Shown: in pieces, positions 1-11,019 of the stretch
How positions within the stretch are numbered: the first letter of the stretch is position 1
Layout of the letters: every line of letters starts with the position of its first letter
Source: Lepidodermella squamata
Taxonomy: Eukaryota > Gastrotricha
NCBI GenBank assembly: GCA_047495785.1
Contig: JBLDXI010000025.1
Span: 1,984,001-2,048,000 of the forward strand
Direction of reading: 5' to 3'
DNA length: 64,000 nucleotides
The notes under the pieces: generated by a model
What the model was told of the DNA's origin: nothing
The model's database searches: none
The model's input: the letters and a program-made list of their open reading frames with translations, nothing else
Position numbers and translations under genes: made by a program

Positions 1-323
1 TAAAATTTGCAAATCGGTTCGCATTTCCTGAAAATATAACCGTGAGTGACCAATCATAAAACATTTCGAACTGAATGCATACCCCCGCAGCCTGAATAAA
101 CGAATTTTTCGCAAATGTCCCGATCTGCTAGGTAAAAATATCTATCCATGCCTCGGTTCGGCTCCAGGCAGTTGCCAAAGTCCATATCAAGACCGCAAAT
201 AGGATCCTTCAGGCCATTAGGCCCTTCTTCCGCTAGTAAAATTGGTGGCGCTATCAAGTTTGCATATGTTTTCGCCAAAAATTGATAAATTATGATGATA
301 CCAACGGAAAAATTCATTTTCAT
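1..323 (-). CDS. Secreted Kunitz-domain protein, 3' part outside window
   Basis: The 5' exon (323 to 83) begins with a hydrophobic leader (MKMNFSVGIIIIYQFLAKTY) that looks like a signal peptide. A Kunitz domain starts at 'CGLDMDFGNC' and reaches 'FVYSGCGG'. A GT donor at 82 and a TTTTCAG acceptor at 30-28 join the domain core to 'NANRFANF', the expected GN-x-N-x-F Kunitz signature, so the open-frame stop near 54 is intronic. The domain and the rest of the protein run off the left edge. The residue after the second domain cysteine (the usual P1 site) is Leu, not Lys/Arg, so trypsin inhibition is not expected. It is the last visible member of the minus-strand Kunitz cluster. I am confident of the domain and unsure of the full architecture. 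Confidence 0.8.
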
Positions 324-538
324 TTCAGGGCTGCGTGGTTTTACCTTGAAGTTGCACTAAAATGAGGTGTTAACATGAGTTCCTGGCCACCATGTTTACG
401 CAAGCCTGGACTAACTCAGTGGTGTCAACTCAAAGTCAACAAGGAGTAAAGTAGGTGCGAGCTGTTTTCTAATGCTCAGACCTTTATTTATTTTTCTCTC
501 AAAAGAAAAAAACACCGGGAATTCAGCGACTGTCTAAC

Positions 539-1894
539 TTATTTCTCGGATATAGGAATGTTGTCTGAATCGTCAGCAGGTTTGTTCGAATCGTCCGGTT
601 TCGGCGCATCAGGCTTAGCCGCATCATCGCCATCTGTATTATCTGGTGGTGTTTCGGTTGTAGGTTCGGCAGTAGTAGTAGTTTTGGTAGTTGCTGCTGC
701 CGTAATTTTGTCGGGAGTTGTCCTTGCAGCAGTGACAACGTTTGAAATCACGCTTACGCGTCCAATATTAATCGGAGCTATGGAAACAGTTAATTTGTAA
801 ATTTCCAAATATCTTATGTGTAATAATACAGATAGTATAGTAGTACTCACGCCTTGTAGTAGCAGTTGTCGCCGCCCTTGTAATCTCAGTTTCTTCGGCA
901 GAATCTACTGGCTCATCAGTAGGCTCGGTTACAACAGGCGATTTCGCGTTTTGCGTTGCTCGAATCGTGGTGGTAATAGTTGTGCCAGGACGAGTAGTTG
1001 CTTCAGCCCGATTGGTTTCTAAATAGAATGTTATATGAAGAACAGCATTACTAATCAAGTCTCACTCTGCGTTGCGGGTGCTGCAGTACTGGATGCCCTT
1101 ACCCCAGTTATGGCGCTTGAGATTGTAGCTTTCAACCACGCAGCTCCAGCACATGCCCTAGCTATAACTACAACTCCTGTAGCTGGGTTAACACTCGAAA
1201 CGATGCCAAGCAACTTTTGCTTTCCATCAATCTCACACATCACCGGGCCACTCGAGTTGCCTAGAACAGCCTTCTGCTTCTGATCAGCCACGGTAGCACA
1301 AGCTGAGGCTGATGTCTTGCCGCATTCGCTTCTCGCGATCACGTTTAGCTTGACTTTATTGAGCGTTGTCGCGCTTGACCATCCCAGCGCGGTAGCTTCG
1401 GCACAACTGTCAACTGAAGGATCGGCCTCATCAGGATCTTTGTCGCAATCAGTTTCCTCTATCAAACAAATAGGCGCGGCAGATGCTTGGTTGAATTCGA
1501 CCCTACGGTCTAGCCTTATCAAAGCCAGGTCGTACTCCTTATCGCCCTCTGTGAATTTGCGGTTAGGCTGGATTGTTGAGGCATTGACAGCTATTGTTCC
1601 GAAGTAGACAGTAATCCGCCGCACAGCATCGTTTGATGAGATGCAGTGAGCTGCTGTGATCAACCATGGCTGACCACTTGCAGTCGCTCCAACAATTGTA
1701 GCGGCACAGGATGCTGACCAATCTTTGTAACCTATTTCAACTCGAACAGCCCATGGATTCTCCCCCGGGTAGGAAACATCGGCAGAAACACCTCTGGATG
1801 GTTTTCTTGCCGTTGAGGTTCCGCATTGAATTGCTTGGGCTGAAATTTCAGCTATTAACAGACATCCAATCGCTGCAGCCAGAATTTGCATCAT
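539..1894 (-). CDS. Secreted trypsin-like serine protease homologue (probable pseudoprotease) with Thr-rich tail
   Basis: A signal peptide (MMQILAAAIGCLLIAEISAQ) is followed by one S1-family chymotrypsin fold. The His motif (LITAAHC) and Asp motif (YDLALIRL) are present. The Ser motif is GNSSGP instead of GDSGGP, so Asp194 is Asn and Gly196 is Ser in chymotrypsin numbering. Cys191 is replaced by Val and position 189 is Lys, which would disable a trypsin pocket. No R-IVGG activation site precedes the domain; the segment reads GVSADVSYPGENPWAV. Two further exons, joined at GTGAGA and GTGAGT donors, add a Thr/Pro/Asp-rich tail of about 150 residues ending 'SDNIPISEK'. The features together suggest a catalytically dead protease homologue with a disordered, probably O-glycosylated tail. 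Loss of activity is inferred. Confidence 0.85.
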
Positions 1895-1951
1895 TTTAAG
1901 GACCTACAAATGTTCAAAAGAACATTCCATTCAAATGATTTTTGAGGTAGT

Positions 1952-3301
1952 TTACAACCAAATTCTGACCCAATTAGAAAACATGGGTACTTTTGGCCCT
2001 GTTTGAGAACATGAATCAAGTAATCTGCAGAGCTTCATATTAGCCTCATTAGGTAATGTTGGCCATAAAGTTGTAGGTTTCTGATTTCCATAGTGCTCTT
2101 TGCCATAGCTAAAAGCGAGGCACCTTGATCGTCGATTATCAGCTGACATTATCGAATCCTCACATTCGTCAGCACATTCTTCGATGGAATTGAATCGAAA
2201 TATACCAATCACTTTGCCTCGACAGCTTGCATTAGCCAATCGTTCGTATTGCAGCAAGGGGCTATCATTCGGGAATTCTTCGTAATCGAACTGATCAGGA
2301 TTTTCCGTTGTTACCTCTGGCGTAGTTGTCCAGTTTGACACTTATCTCACGGGAATAATTTATAGATGAGATTTTGAGACATATCTAGGCTTACAATCCA
2401 TGTTACGGAGAATTTCTCGAACCAAGTCCATGACATCTACGTTCATCGGAGCTCTTGTCGTAGTTCCTTTAGACCTCTCAATCTTTTCTAGGATGAAATA
2501 GTTTCTCTGTAAAATCTGTAAAATTGGGCAGAAATGTACCTTGAATAATCGAAACCATGGTGTTCAGGTCTGTGATATTGGTGTTAGCGATGAAGCACCC
2601 GACTTCACATGCAGCTTGGCTGTCAAATCGATTCGCATTTCCCCCGGACCCGCAATACTCCAGAGTTTTGCACGATTCCAATTTCGAAACGTAGTAGTAC
2701 TTTGTTTCTCTCTTACTTCCGCTATTACAATCTCCACTATGAGCCGGCAAGTTACAAACTTGTTGCGGGGTAAGCTCAGAAGTTGTTGGTGGCGTAGTGG
2801 TTGTGGTAGTGGTGGTGACGGCTCGGGTTGTAGTTGTGGGCATTGAAGGTCCTGTTCTTAAATACGGCTTCGCCCTCGTGCCACGACAAGACCTTTCACA
2901 TTCTAGCACATCCTGAAACCGGTTTTTATTGCCACCACATCCGGAATACGTCATCGGACGACATAATCCGTCATTTGATTCGTAATAGAATAATATGAAC
3001 CTTTCATTACAGTTTCCGGGTTCTGGAGGAAGGCCACAATCGACGTCTTTGTTGAAGTATGGAGATGTGGATGCCGCAGAGGTAGTGGTTGATGATATGG
3101 CGACCTTGGTCGTAGTTATATTACTCGACCAATCTAAGGTCGAATTACTTTGCGGCGAAACCTAAAACAAAATTATGGCCATTTAGCCATAGCCGAGCGG
3201 TTTAAAAAGCTCACTTCAAAGAAACAGGATGTTATTAAAATTGATGATAACAAAGAAAGGTTTAAAATCCACTGCTTCGTGACAACTGGGCGATAAAACA
3301 T
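1952..3301 (-). CDS. Secreted protein: two Kunitz domains, Thr-rich linkers, C-terminal PAN/apple-like domain
   Basis: The first exon (from 3301) encodes a leader, 'MFYRPVVTKQWILNLSLLSS', ending at a GTGAGC donor and joined in phase 0 to an exon starting VSPQSN. Kunitz 1 runs from 'VDCGLPPEPGNC' to 'CERSC' and contains GCGGNKNRF. A poly-Thr linker follows. Kunitz 2 (CNLPAHSGDC to CEVGC) has GSGGNANRF and lacks the usual aromatic spacing around its fourth cysteine. The last exon encodes the C-terminal cysteine-rich domain: CRG, EECADECE, RCLAFSYG and 'MKLCRLLDSC'. P1 residues are Asn and Asn, so these domains are unlikely to be trypsin inhibitors. The palindromic element at 3490-4052 is directly upstream. 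The PAN label is by pattern; the domain is divergent. Confidence 0.82.
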
Positions 3302-3489
3302 GTTCGCTGGCTTACATATATGAACAGATTTTAATGCAATATATCAAGAGAATTCGTGTTCAGCTCAGACCTCAACTCGTTACTAATAAGATGCCCTGGT
3401 AATAACGTGACTCAGTAATAACTTTTATTATCCCTTTGAGTGGATAGTAATACAATCGGCGTATACGAATTTATGAACGGATGCTTCTG

Positions 3490-4052
3490 TTGGGGCCGGA
3501 GCCCGATTTCGGTCCGCACGTATTCAGGCAGGCCCGTATATGCAGTCGGGTAACGGCGCTCTGCCACTCCGCCCTCAGACCGTTCTAAAAAAAGCCCGTA
3601 TGCGACATTTTCTGCAAATATTATGAATTTGGACGAATCTTCCTTCACTGCCCACGAGGTGTTAACCTAAGCACGGCAGAGAACAATGGGGATTAGTGCT
3701 ATTGTTGAGCGCTCGTGCGCGCCGCAATTAGGCCGCCGGGCATGGGCTGTCCTGGTTTGGACCTCGATAACCGCGTCTGTTATCATCGCTCGCCCAAGCA
3801 CCAAGCCCGGTGGTGGCAAGCGCGCACAACAACACACTGGCCTATTGTTCTCTGCACCGCTCTCGGTTTTACACCTGCGCTTGCCCGAGTCCGCTCATGC
3901 GGTATTTTTTGTTTGAATTCATTCGATTTATCATAAACATTGCGTACGGGCAGTATTTGAAGCGATCCGAGGGCGGACAGGCAAACCACTGCTTCTCGGT
4001 CAGGTTCGGGAATGACAGAGTACGAACGGACACATTTCGGTCTCCGGCCCCA
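3490..4052. repeat. Large imperfect palindrome (fold-back element), about 560 bp
   Basis: The left arm begins TTGGGGCCGGAGCCCGA and the reverse complement of the right arm begins TTGGGGCCGGAGACCGA. Matching segments recur inward in the same order: CCGCCCTC near the middle of the arms, GCCCGTA(T/C)GC, GCAGAGAACAAT (about 3678 and 3845) and GATAAC/GTTATC at the centre (about 3766-3784). The symmetry therefore extends almost end to end. The element lies between the start of the Kunitz/PAN gene and the stop of the Sushi protease gene. Open frames inside it are short. I found no transposase. It is probably a non-autonomous fold-back transposable element. Confidence 0.7.
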
Positions 4053-4063
4053 ACACTTCCATT

Positions 4064-6284
4064 TTATTTTTCACCAAAGCTGTCAATATCGCAGTGGTTC
4101 ACGCAATCGATAAGAGTGCTCCAATTGTTTTCTGTAAAAACGGAAGTTGGAAATTAGAAATGAATTCAGCAAGGTTTAGGAACTCACTATTTCCTCCACA
4201 GCCTCTATACATGAATTGTTGGCATTTTGATGCCGTTGAGTTGAAGAAATATTTGACATAGAGATCCGTGAATTGGTCACCCTCGCAGAATTTCCCATGA
4301 TCCAATTTTTGAACGCACGGGTCAACGGTAGCTGTAGCCGTGGGAGCGATCAGAGTCGGAATTAAAAGGCCCTCATTTTTGTAATAGCATGGTTGAATAG
4401 GAGGGTCCCATTCGTTCCCAGCCTTACAGGTGCTTCGCTTTACAGGACTCTCACAACCTTCCTCGCAGTAGATGCTGACCTTAGCTCCTTCATAAACTTC
4501 ATCCTCAATGAAAAGATACTCGTTGTATTCATCGGCTATAAGGATGAATCCTCTCTCCAATTTCGGAACCGTACACCAGTCCGGCAGTCCGGGGGACAAA
4601 ACTGACTTCGAATCGCTGGAAGTCTCATTGAATCTTACAGTAATTTCAGAGGTCTTCAGGCAACGACCAGGCAGGGTCCATTGGCCATTGGGTAGGCAAG
4701 TAACAAAGCCTACTCCGCTTGTTAGAGTGTAATTCTCATTACAGCCTATCCACAATATCGTTCCAATCGCCATCTCTGTTTCTTTTTCGGTATTCTCGTA
4801 GAATCCATTATCGAGAGGCGGTAGATAGCCACATGCACTTGCAGCTGGCCCCGGTGATGGAGTAGTTACCGTCAGATTTTCGATAAGTTGAGTAGTTTGA
4901 ATCTCAACCTCGTCAATTATTTTCAGACATTTTCCTAAGCTGGGGAACCAGCCTCCTCTTCCGGTACAAACGCTTTCGAGCAGGTGAGACTCAGATGTGT
5001 AGAAATAACCGACATTGCAGTTTACAGAGACAATGGCTCCGGGTGATAGCAGTTTTGAGCTTGTGTGTTGATTTTTGTCGTACTTCACGAATATATCTCC
5101 ATAATCGATATCTGGCAGGATGCATCGAATTGGGGTACCCTCGAATGGCCCGGCCATTTTTAGGTTGACAGTACTTTTGGTTGATGCCATGGTATTAGTT
5201 TCTTTAACCGCTGTCGTGGGTTTAGAAGTGGTCGTCGTCGTCGTTGTAGTTGAAGTGGAGGTAGTTGGAGGGAGAATTCCAGCAACTTGTTGAATCCAGG
5301 GCAAAACATGGCAGACTTTGCTGTAGATCGACGGCAAATCTCCACGGCAGTCAGCGATCCCTTGGGACGTAACTCCAATCAAGTGGAACCTATCGTGCTT
5401 CTTACACATCAAAGGACCGCCTGAATCACCGAGGCAAGTGTCGCCATTCTGCTGAGCTTGCGCGCATAGCTGATCCTCACCAATAGTTTTGTTGTTTGTT
5501 AGGATAGAATTGCATAGGCTATTTGGTTTGACGGTCACTGAGATTTTTTTGAGCACTTCAGATTTCATCTCTGGTAATAGAAGGAAGATGGAAATTTCAG
5601 GGAAGAAATAAATTTGAATCACATACCAGCGCCAGTTACTCCCCACCCTGAAGCTCCGGAATAATCGCAGTCTTCTTGAGCAGCCGGGTCGTCATCTTCG
5701 TAAACGCATGATTCATCGGGTAGGCAAATCGGAATGACAAAGTTATTGATTATCACAGGACGCAAGAGTTTGAGCAGAGCGAAATCATAGGTGTAGTCAG
5801 ATCCTTGTAGCGAAAATTTCGGATGCACAAAGACTTCCACTCGTCGAACTTGCTCACTCGCCTCACTTGCTAAACTGATATTATGCTTGCCCAGGTGAGC
5901 ATTAATTCTGTAAAACCACAAGAATTGATAAAGAAATCATCTGAAGGTAAAGCTTACAATAAGGCATCATTTCCTTGCATCCTAGCGCAATGAGCAGCTG
6001 TGAGAAGCCATCTATCAGACAACAAAGCCGCTCCACAGTGTCGAGTCATGGTTTCGTTCGGAAATTCTATGTCAAGATAAGCCTTTTGAGTAGCAAAATT
6101 GTATTTACAGCATTTGAATGGCAGTTCTTATAGTTACCATCCAAGGAAATTCGTGCTGATTAGCTGGGCCTCCTCCAGTTATTCTGGGCATTATTGAAGG
6201 TCTCGGTTTCACAACGCCACATGTTAGCGCATGACTTGATCCTATTGCCCAAGAAATAGGAAAGAAAAAGAACCAAAAATCCAT
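4064..6284 (-). CDS. Trypsin-like serine protease with three Sushi (CCP) domains and a C-terminal Kunitz domain
   Basis: Translation probably starts at 6284 (MDFWFFFFPISWAIGSSHA, signal peptide). The zymogen cleavage site is R-ITGG. The S1 domain has the full triad: TAAHC, YDFALLKL and GDSGGPLM. Asp lies six residues before the catalytic Ser (DTCLGDS), which predicts cleavage after Lys/Arg. After a Thr-rich linker come three Sushi domains, starting near 'IRCILPDIDYGD', 'CGYLPPLDNGFYEN' and 'WCTVPKLERG'. A Kunitz domain begins 'CVQKLDHGKFCEGD'. Its last exon, joined by a GTGAGT donor and TTTACAG acceptor, completes it as GCGGNKNNWSTLIDCVNHC and ends at 4064. Sushi-protease architectures occur in complement-like and clotting proteases; fusion to Kunitz in the same chain is unusual. 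The domain calls are strong. Confidence 0.9.
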
Positions 6285-6468
6285 CTTCCGATCTGAAGGC
6301 GAAAACGAGGAATGACGGGTTATACCTTCACGTTGCACGAAGTCATATTTTATTTACATGCTCACTGGGACAATAAACAGGGTCACGGGGTATGCATTTT
6401 TCACTAGTTGAAATTTCATTACACAAAAAACAGCTATGTTTTCTAGGCTGCACAAATTCGGTGTTTTT

Positions 6469-7801
6469 TCACCCGAAAAACGTGGTTGAATCCCACCGCT
6501 GCCAGTACTGCGTAAACATCGAAAAGTCAGGTTCCGCAGTAACCGTTGTTGTTGCCGTCGTGGTACTGGTCGTACTCGATGTTTCGGTATAACTATAAGA
6601 GCCATCAGTTACCACGTCTCCGTCTACCACAGGTATAGGCTCTGGTGTAGTAGTGGTCGTAGTAGTAGTCGTTGTTGTTTTAGTGGTAGATGTAGTAGTC
6701 CTATTTACTCCGGGTCTAACATCGCAGTTGGTTAGGAGTTGACACTTGAGGGTAACATTGTTGTACGCGATGGCATTGCACTGTGGCCTGAAACGATCAC
6801 AAGTCACCGCGCACTCGCCAACCCAGGTGAAGATGTAGGTCTTGATTGTGGTCGCATCTCTGCAGTCAGTTTCGTTAATTTGACGGTAAATGTTCAAAGG
6901 AAACGGTGTAGTAGATAAAGTTGTTTCGAACGGCTTCTTTGTCTCTGCAACTCAGAATCAAGCTAAATTAACTGTAACTGATTAAAAACTCACTCGGCGA
7001 TTGAGTAATGTAAGCTTCAGTTGTAGTCGTTGTTGAAGCCAGCTGAAATTTAGGAAGCATGATTTCGACAATACAAAATCAAAATCAGCAGTTACCGTTG
7101 TGCCCCCAGTTATACAGATCCTAATACACTCGGATTCACTAATAAATTTATTTTCGTTCCCACCAGCTGGGCAGAATACGAAACCTCTACACTTCCCTGT
7201 ATACTTGCTGTAGTAAAATTGAATCGATGCGTTGTTAGTTGTAAGACAATCTCCTCTGTCAAGCGGAATATTGCATCGAGGGTCTAAGCCTGGATAAATG
7301 ACAGTTGTCGTCGGAGTTGTGCGAACTGTGGTTGTAGACATAGGAGACGTAGACGAGGCGGGCGAGGTCGTACTCGTCCGGGTAGTAGTAGATGCTCGTG
7401 TTGTGGAAGCTGTGGAAAACATCGTAGAATCCGGCGTCATCGATGTCGTAGTAGTTGTAGTTCTCGGAGTTGTTTCATACGGGGTCGCCAGACTTCCGTT
7501 ACAAGCCTTCTGGCATTCGTCCATATTCAAGAAAAAGTTAGTGTTCCCACCACATCCTCCGAATCTAATTAATAAATTTATGCGGCTTAAAAGCTGAGAT
7601 TTTACGTTCTTACTGAAAGTATTTGCATCTAGCCTCGTGCGATTCGTAGTAGACCATTTGAACAAATGTTTTACACGGGCCCGGTACTGGCGGGTACCCG
7701 CAGTCAATATCCCTATTAAAGGGGCGACGGGTCGCGACACCATTAGCAGTTTGAGTGAGTGCAGAAATTAAGAAAATGAGCCTTAAGTACATGATTGCCA
7801 T
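6469..7801 (-). CDS. Secreted double-Kunitz, mucin-linker, PAN-like protein
   Basis: The start at 7801 gives a signal peptide (MAIMYLRLIFLISALTQTAN). Kunitz 1 (DCGYPPVPGPCKTF) has Lys at P1, and its second half lies in the next exon (GGCGGNTNFFLNMDEC). It is a plausible trypsin-like protease inhibitor. A Thr/Ser linker of about 70 residues leads to Kunitz 2 (CNIPLDRGDC, P1 Leu; CPAGGNENKF). Small Thr-rich exons follow. The C-terminal domain reads 'ETDCRDATTIKTY', ECAVTC, CNAIAYNN and KCQLLTNC, the same PAN-like cysteine order as its neighbours, here followed by an extra Thr-rich tail ending 'QRWDSTTFFG'. Poly-Thr stretches suggest O-glycosylation (inference). Confidence 0.83.
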
Positions 7802-8020
7802 GATTACAAACGTGGGTGCACCGAAACGCTCTTGTACGTAACACTCAGTGCACTAAATTTTTAGCTTTGCAGGGGCAAAAACAACAGCAAGTCGTCTCGG
7901 CTAAACAATGAGTTCCAATTGGGCGTGGGAGTTTTAAAAATAATTCAAAATATATTCTCATCCATTTTTTTATTTATGAAAAAATCGAAAATTACATGAA
8001 CAGTTAATTAGGCAAAACAG

Positions 8021-8852
8021 TTATTTATTTGGGACGAATCCGCCGGACAAATAAGTTTCCCATCCATCAAGGTTAGCAGTTTTCGTGCACGACTGAAGAA
8101 GTTCACAGATGTTGTAAGCCGATGGATCGGTTAGTGACAGGTAAATGCTTCGGAAACGGAATGCAGCGCACTTCCCGCTCTGGGCCGCACAAACTTGTGC
8201 GCAAGCATTTCGCGTCAACTGAGATCCAGCACTCTGCAAAAGCGAGTCACCACTGCAAGCTCCATCATCCAAACGAACGAAAAGTGCCAGGGAATTCTGC
8301 TTTCTAGGCTGCAGAGAGAACTGAGGGAGAGGCGCGGCTGGAGTTACTCTGGAATTGAAACCATCATCTATAGTCACAACTCCATAATTCATGCTATCAG
8401 GCTGTCCTCCGACCAAGCCTTGAATCACTCGAGCACCAGGGGTGACTCTGGAAAGAGGCGTCACTGTTCTGGTCGCTGGAGTGCTCTTCTGAGTTACTCC
8501 AAGTAAACGAGATGCTAATGTAACTCTTTTCGTTGTTGTGGCAGGTTTTTTCGTTGTTCCAGCCGATCTTCCAACGATAGGCGTTCGTGTAACACCAGCC
8601 TTCGTTGTCGTTGACCCGGCTAATGCGTCCAAAACTCGCACAATCGGTCGAGGAGTTTGCGTTTGAGTCACTGGTTGTTGGCTCTTCTGCATCAGATTCT
8701 GAAGAGTGTACATCTTTGGTGTTGTTCTTGGCTGAAAGATGAAAGATTATTACAATTCATAAAATCGACCCTACAAATACCGTTTCCTGCCCTTTCACAT
8801 CCTGTATTGCCAAAACGACTGATAAAATCGCTAAAACAACGTAGCTATTCAT
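8021..8852 (-). CDS. Secreted Thr/Arg-rich protein with PAN-like C-terminal domain, no Kunitz domain
   Basis: The signal peptide (MNSYVVLAILSVVLAIQDVK) starts at 8852. A short intron with a GTATTT donor follows. The next exon opens 'PRTTPKMYTLQ' and encodes a low-complexity region of about 110 residues rich in Thr, Arg, Pro and Val (repeats such as TTKKPATTTKR), with no cysteine. The C-terminal third is the cluster's cysteine-rich domain: 'DGACSGDSLLQ', NACAQVCAA, KCAAFRFRS and NICELLQSC, ending 'GGFVPNK'. It appears to be a cluster member that has lost, or never had, the Kunitz module. Basic linkers may bind polyanions, but that is a guess. Confidence 0.78.
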
Positions 8853-9066
8853 TTTATAGCTTCGAACTTTTATTTTAATGATTTTTGTTAAGCGCCACTA
8901 TTTAGCGGGTCCCTAGAGTTTTTTAAGGGTCTATTATCCTGGAAACAATAGGGATTTACAGGTGCAAGGATTTGTTTCCCAGCCAAACAACTCGAACAGA
9001 ATAGAATGGTTATTATAGAATTAGTCAAATTTGGCATACAATAGCAGTCAATTGAATAATGTTTTT

Positions 9067-9795
9067 TCACAGTCTGCGCCATGTTTCAGCAACCTGGTCA
9101 GCCTCGGGCGCTATTGTATTGCAGCTGTCCAAGAGCTCGCAAAAAGTGTTGTTGCGGCCAAGGCTTGGCACGAAGAGGGAATAAAGACGAAATGCTAGGC
9201 AAGGTTTCGATCGGATCCCGGTGCAAACTTCAGCACAGTCTGCAGCTTTCATCGTTCGAGCAGAGTAGCGATAGACTATTTGACCGTCGCCGCAGGTCCC
9301 GAGTACTTTCAGGAACGTTCCTGTGATATTCTGAGTAACGCAACGTTTCTTGCATGCCTCCAGTGTCGTAAAGTAGTTCTTAGCTCCGTTGCTATCTCCG
9401 GAGCATGGCCAGTATTTCTGGCACTGATAGGTTTTAGCATCGTAATAGTACGCAGAAACGCCTTTTTCGAATAGACATATGTTGTCAAACTGAACTCGCT
9501 CGTTGCAGACCTCGGCTGATGGGGTAGTAGAACGAGCAGAAATTAAACCTGAAAAATTCGTTGATGCAAAACAACATCATTTTCTAAAACGGGATCAATA
9601 CGTCGATTTGACGGCGTTGAAGCCCTTGTGGACAGATTCGTTGTTGTCCGCAACAACCTTGTTATTCTTGTAGTAGTCCGCTACATAAATTATTCTTAGA
9701 TTCAAGAACACGATGATGATAAATATTACAATTTGAGTGACGGCCAAGTTGAAAACCGCAACAAGGCAAATTACCATTAGAGTATGCCGCAGCAT
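9067..9795 (-). CDS. Secreted divergent Kunitz + PAN-like protein (paralogue of the next gene)
   Basis: The first exon (9795) encodes a leader, 'MLRHTLMVICLVAVFNLAVT'. A TTTTTCAG acceptor near 9550 opens the second exon with LISARSTTPSAEVCNERV. The Kunitz-like domain is unusual: the fourth-cysteine loop reads PCSGDSNGAKNYF instead of GCGGNxNxF, an insertion of about four residues. The C-terminal domain is 'GTCGDGQIVYRYSA', DCAEVCTG, CLAFRLYS and 'NNTFCELLDSCNTIAPE', ending WRRL. Identical domain order and a shared FCELLD-x-CN motif make it a tandem duplicate of the gene at 9919-10813. The signal-peptide exon junction is less certain than the rest. Confidence 0.78.
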
Positions 9796-9918
9796 TCCTG
9801 TTTAACCTTTAAAGCTTTTCAAAGCGAAAGTTTCACAAAAGGCGATTTACTTTCAGTTTCCTAGTCTTCTTGTATAACAATGGCGCCAGGAAAAAAATTG
9901 AAAGAAAACAGTTAGCTC

Positions 9919-10813
9919 CTACGGCAAACGCCTGTATGTTTCTACGGAAGCATCGGGCTCAGGGCCGATAGAGTTGCACCTGTCCAAGAGTTCGCAGAAT
10001 GACAACTTTTTGCCCAAACTGGGATTCAGAGCTGAAAAGTATCGGAACGCGACACATGTTGCTTTTTTGGATCCTGTGCACATTGAAGCACAATCGGCTG
10101 ATTTTACGCCTGTTGATGCATGGCGATTTATCACTGTAGCATCCATACACTTCCCAACTACTTTGACGAAGGTCCCCGTGACGTTCATAGTCGGACAGCG
10201 GAGTCTGCACTCGGTAAGAGTCGGAAAATAGTTCAGCGAGCCATTGCTGTTTCCAGTGCAAGGTGTGAATGACTGGCAATTTGCAGTGTTAGCATCGTAG
10301 AAGTAACCCCTGACGCTGTTCTCCAGCATGCAGATGTTCGTGTACTGAACCTTTTCTGTGCATGGATTTCCGAGGATTCTGGCGGCTAAGATCGTTCAAA
10401 AATTATCTAGCGGTCCGAGAATAAAACGAGAATGACTTACCTATGCCAGGATTGGTCAATCCTCGTTGTTGCGCGGTATTATTTGCAACTTGAAGAATTC
10501 TTCTACCAGCAGGAAGAGCAGTCGTTAGCGAATTACGTTTTTTTGTTATTCCTGCCATTCTTCTCAGAGCCGTTGTTGGCCTGCGGGCAGTTGTTCTAAG
10601 AACAGGTCGGGTGGTGATTCCCCCTAATTTTCGTTCAGCCGTCGTTTGCCTCTGGGGAGACAGCCTGACCAATGGCCTTGCAATAGGGCGACTTTGGCAT
10701 TGCGAAAGCTATCAAGTGAATTAAATGCAATCACCTAAATTTTTTAACAAAATGTTTACCTGCAAGTTCACCAGCGCCAATATAAAGATGAGTAAAATCT
10801 GTTCAAGTTTCAT
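9919..10813 (-). CDS. Secreted divergent Kunitz + PAN-like protein with basic linker
   Basis: The start at 10813 gives a leader 'MKLEQILLIFILALVNLQ' and a GTAAAC donor. The next exon encodes a basic, Arg/Thr-rich linker (TTARRPTTALRR and similar) of about 90 residues. The Kunitz-like domain (CTEKVQYTNIC to CRLRC) has the same expanded loop as its paralogue (PCTGNSNGSLNYF) and Leu at P1. The PAN-like domain contains 'VKSADCASMCTG', CVAFRYFS and 'LSFCELLDRCNSIGPE', ending YRRLP. It differs from the paralogue at 9067 mainly by having the basic linker. The molecular role is not known from sequence; secretion is well supported. Confidence 0.8.
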
Positions 10814-11019
10814 CCTTTGAGAAATGGTTGGCTTCTTTTAGTGGTCATCAGTGATATGCTAATCCTCATCAGTTCATCAGATAATTAGTGCTTTCCTCGC
10901 TGTAAACAAGCGTCAATTTCAACGTGCAAACACATTAGAAGAATTAAATTAAAAACGATGATCTCAGATTTTATTTAAGCAAAAATTGGCATTCACCGGG
11001 TAATTGTATGGAATATTGT

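Noticed and set aside
2541-2846. CRISPR or tandem-array appearance of the Thr-codon tracts (also at 6.6 and 7.3 kb)
   Set aside because: They are poly-Thr linkers (ACN repeats) in frame with Kunitz/PAN coding, not spaced repeats.
3412-3989. Several open frames of 60-80 residues between 3.4 and 4.0 kb
   Set aside because: They lie within the palindromic element, mirror each other on the two strands and show no domain.
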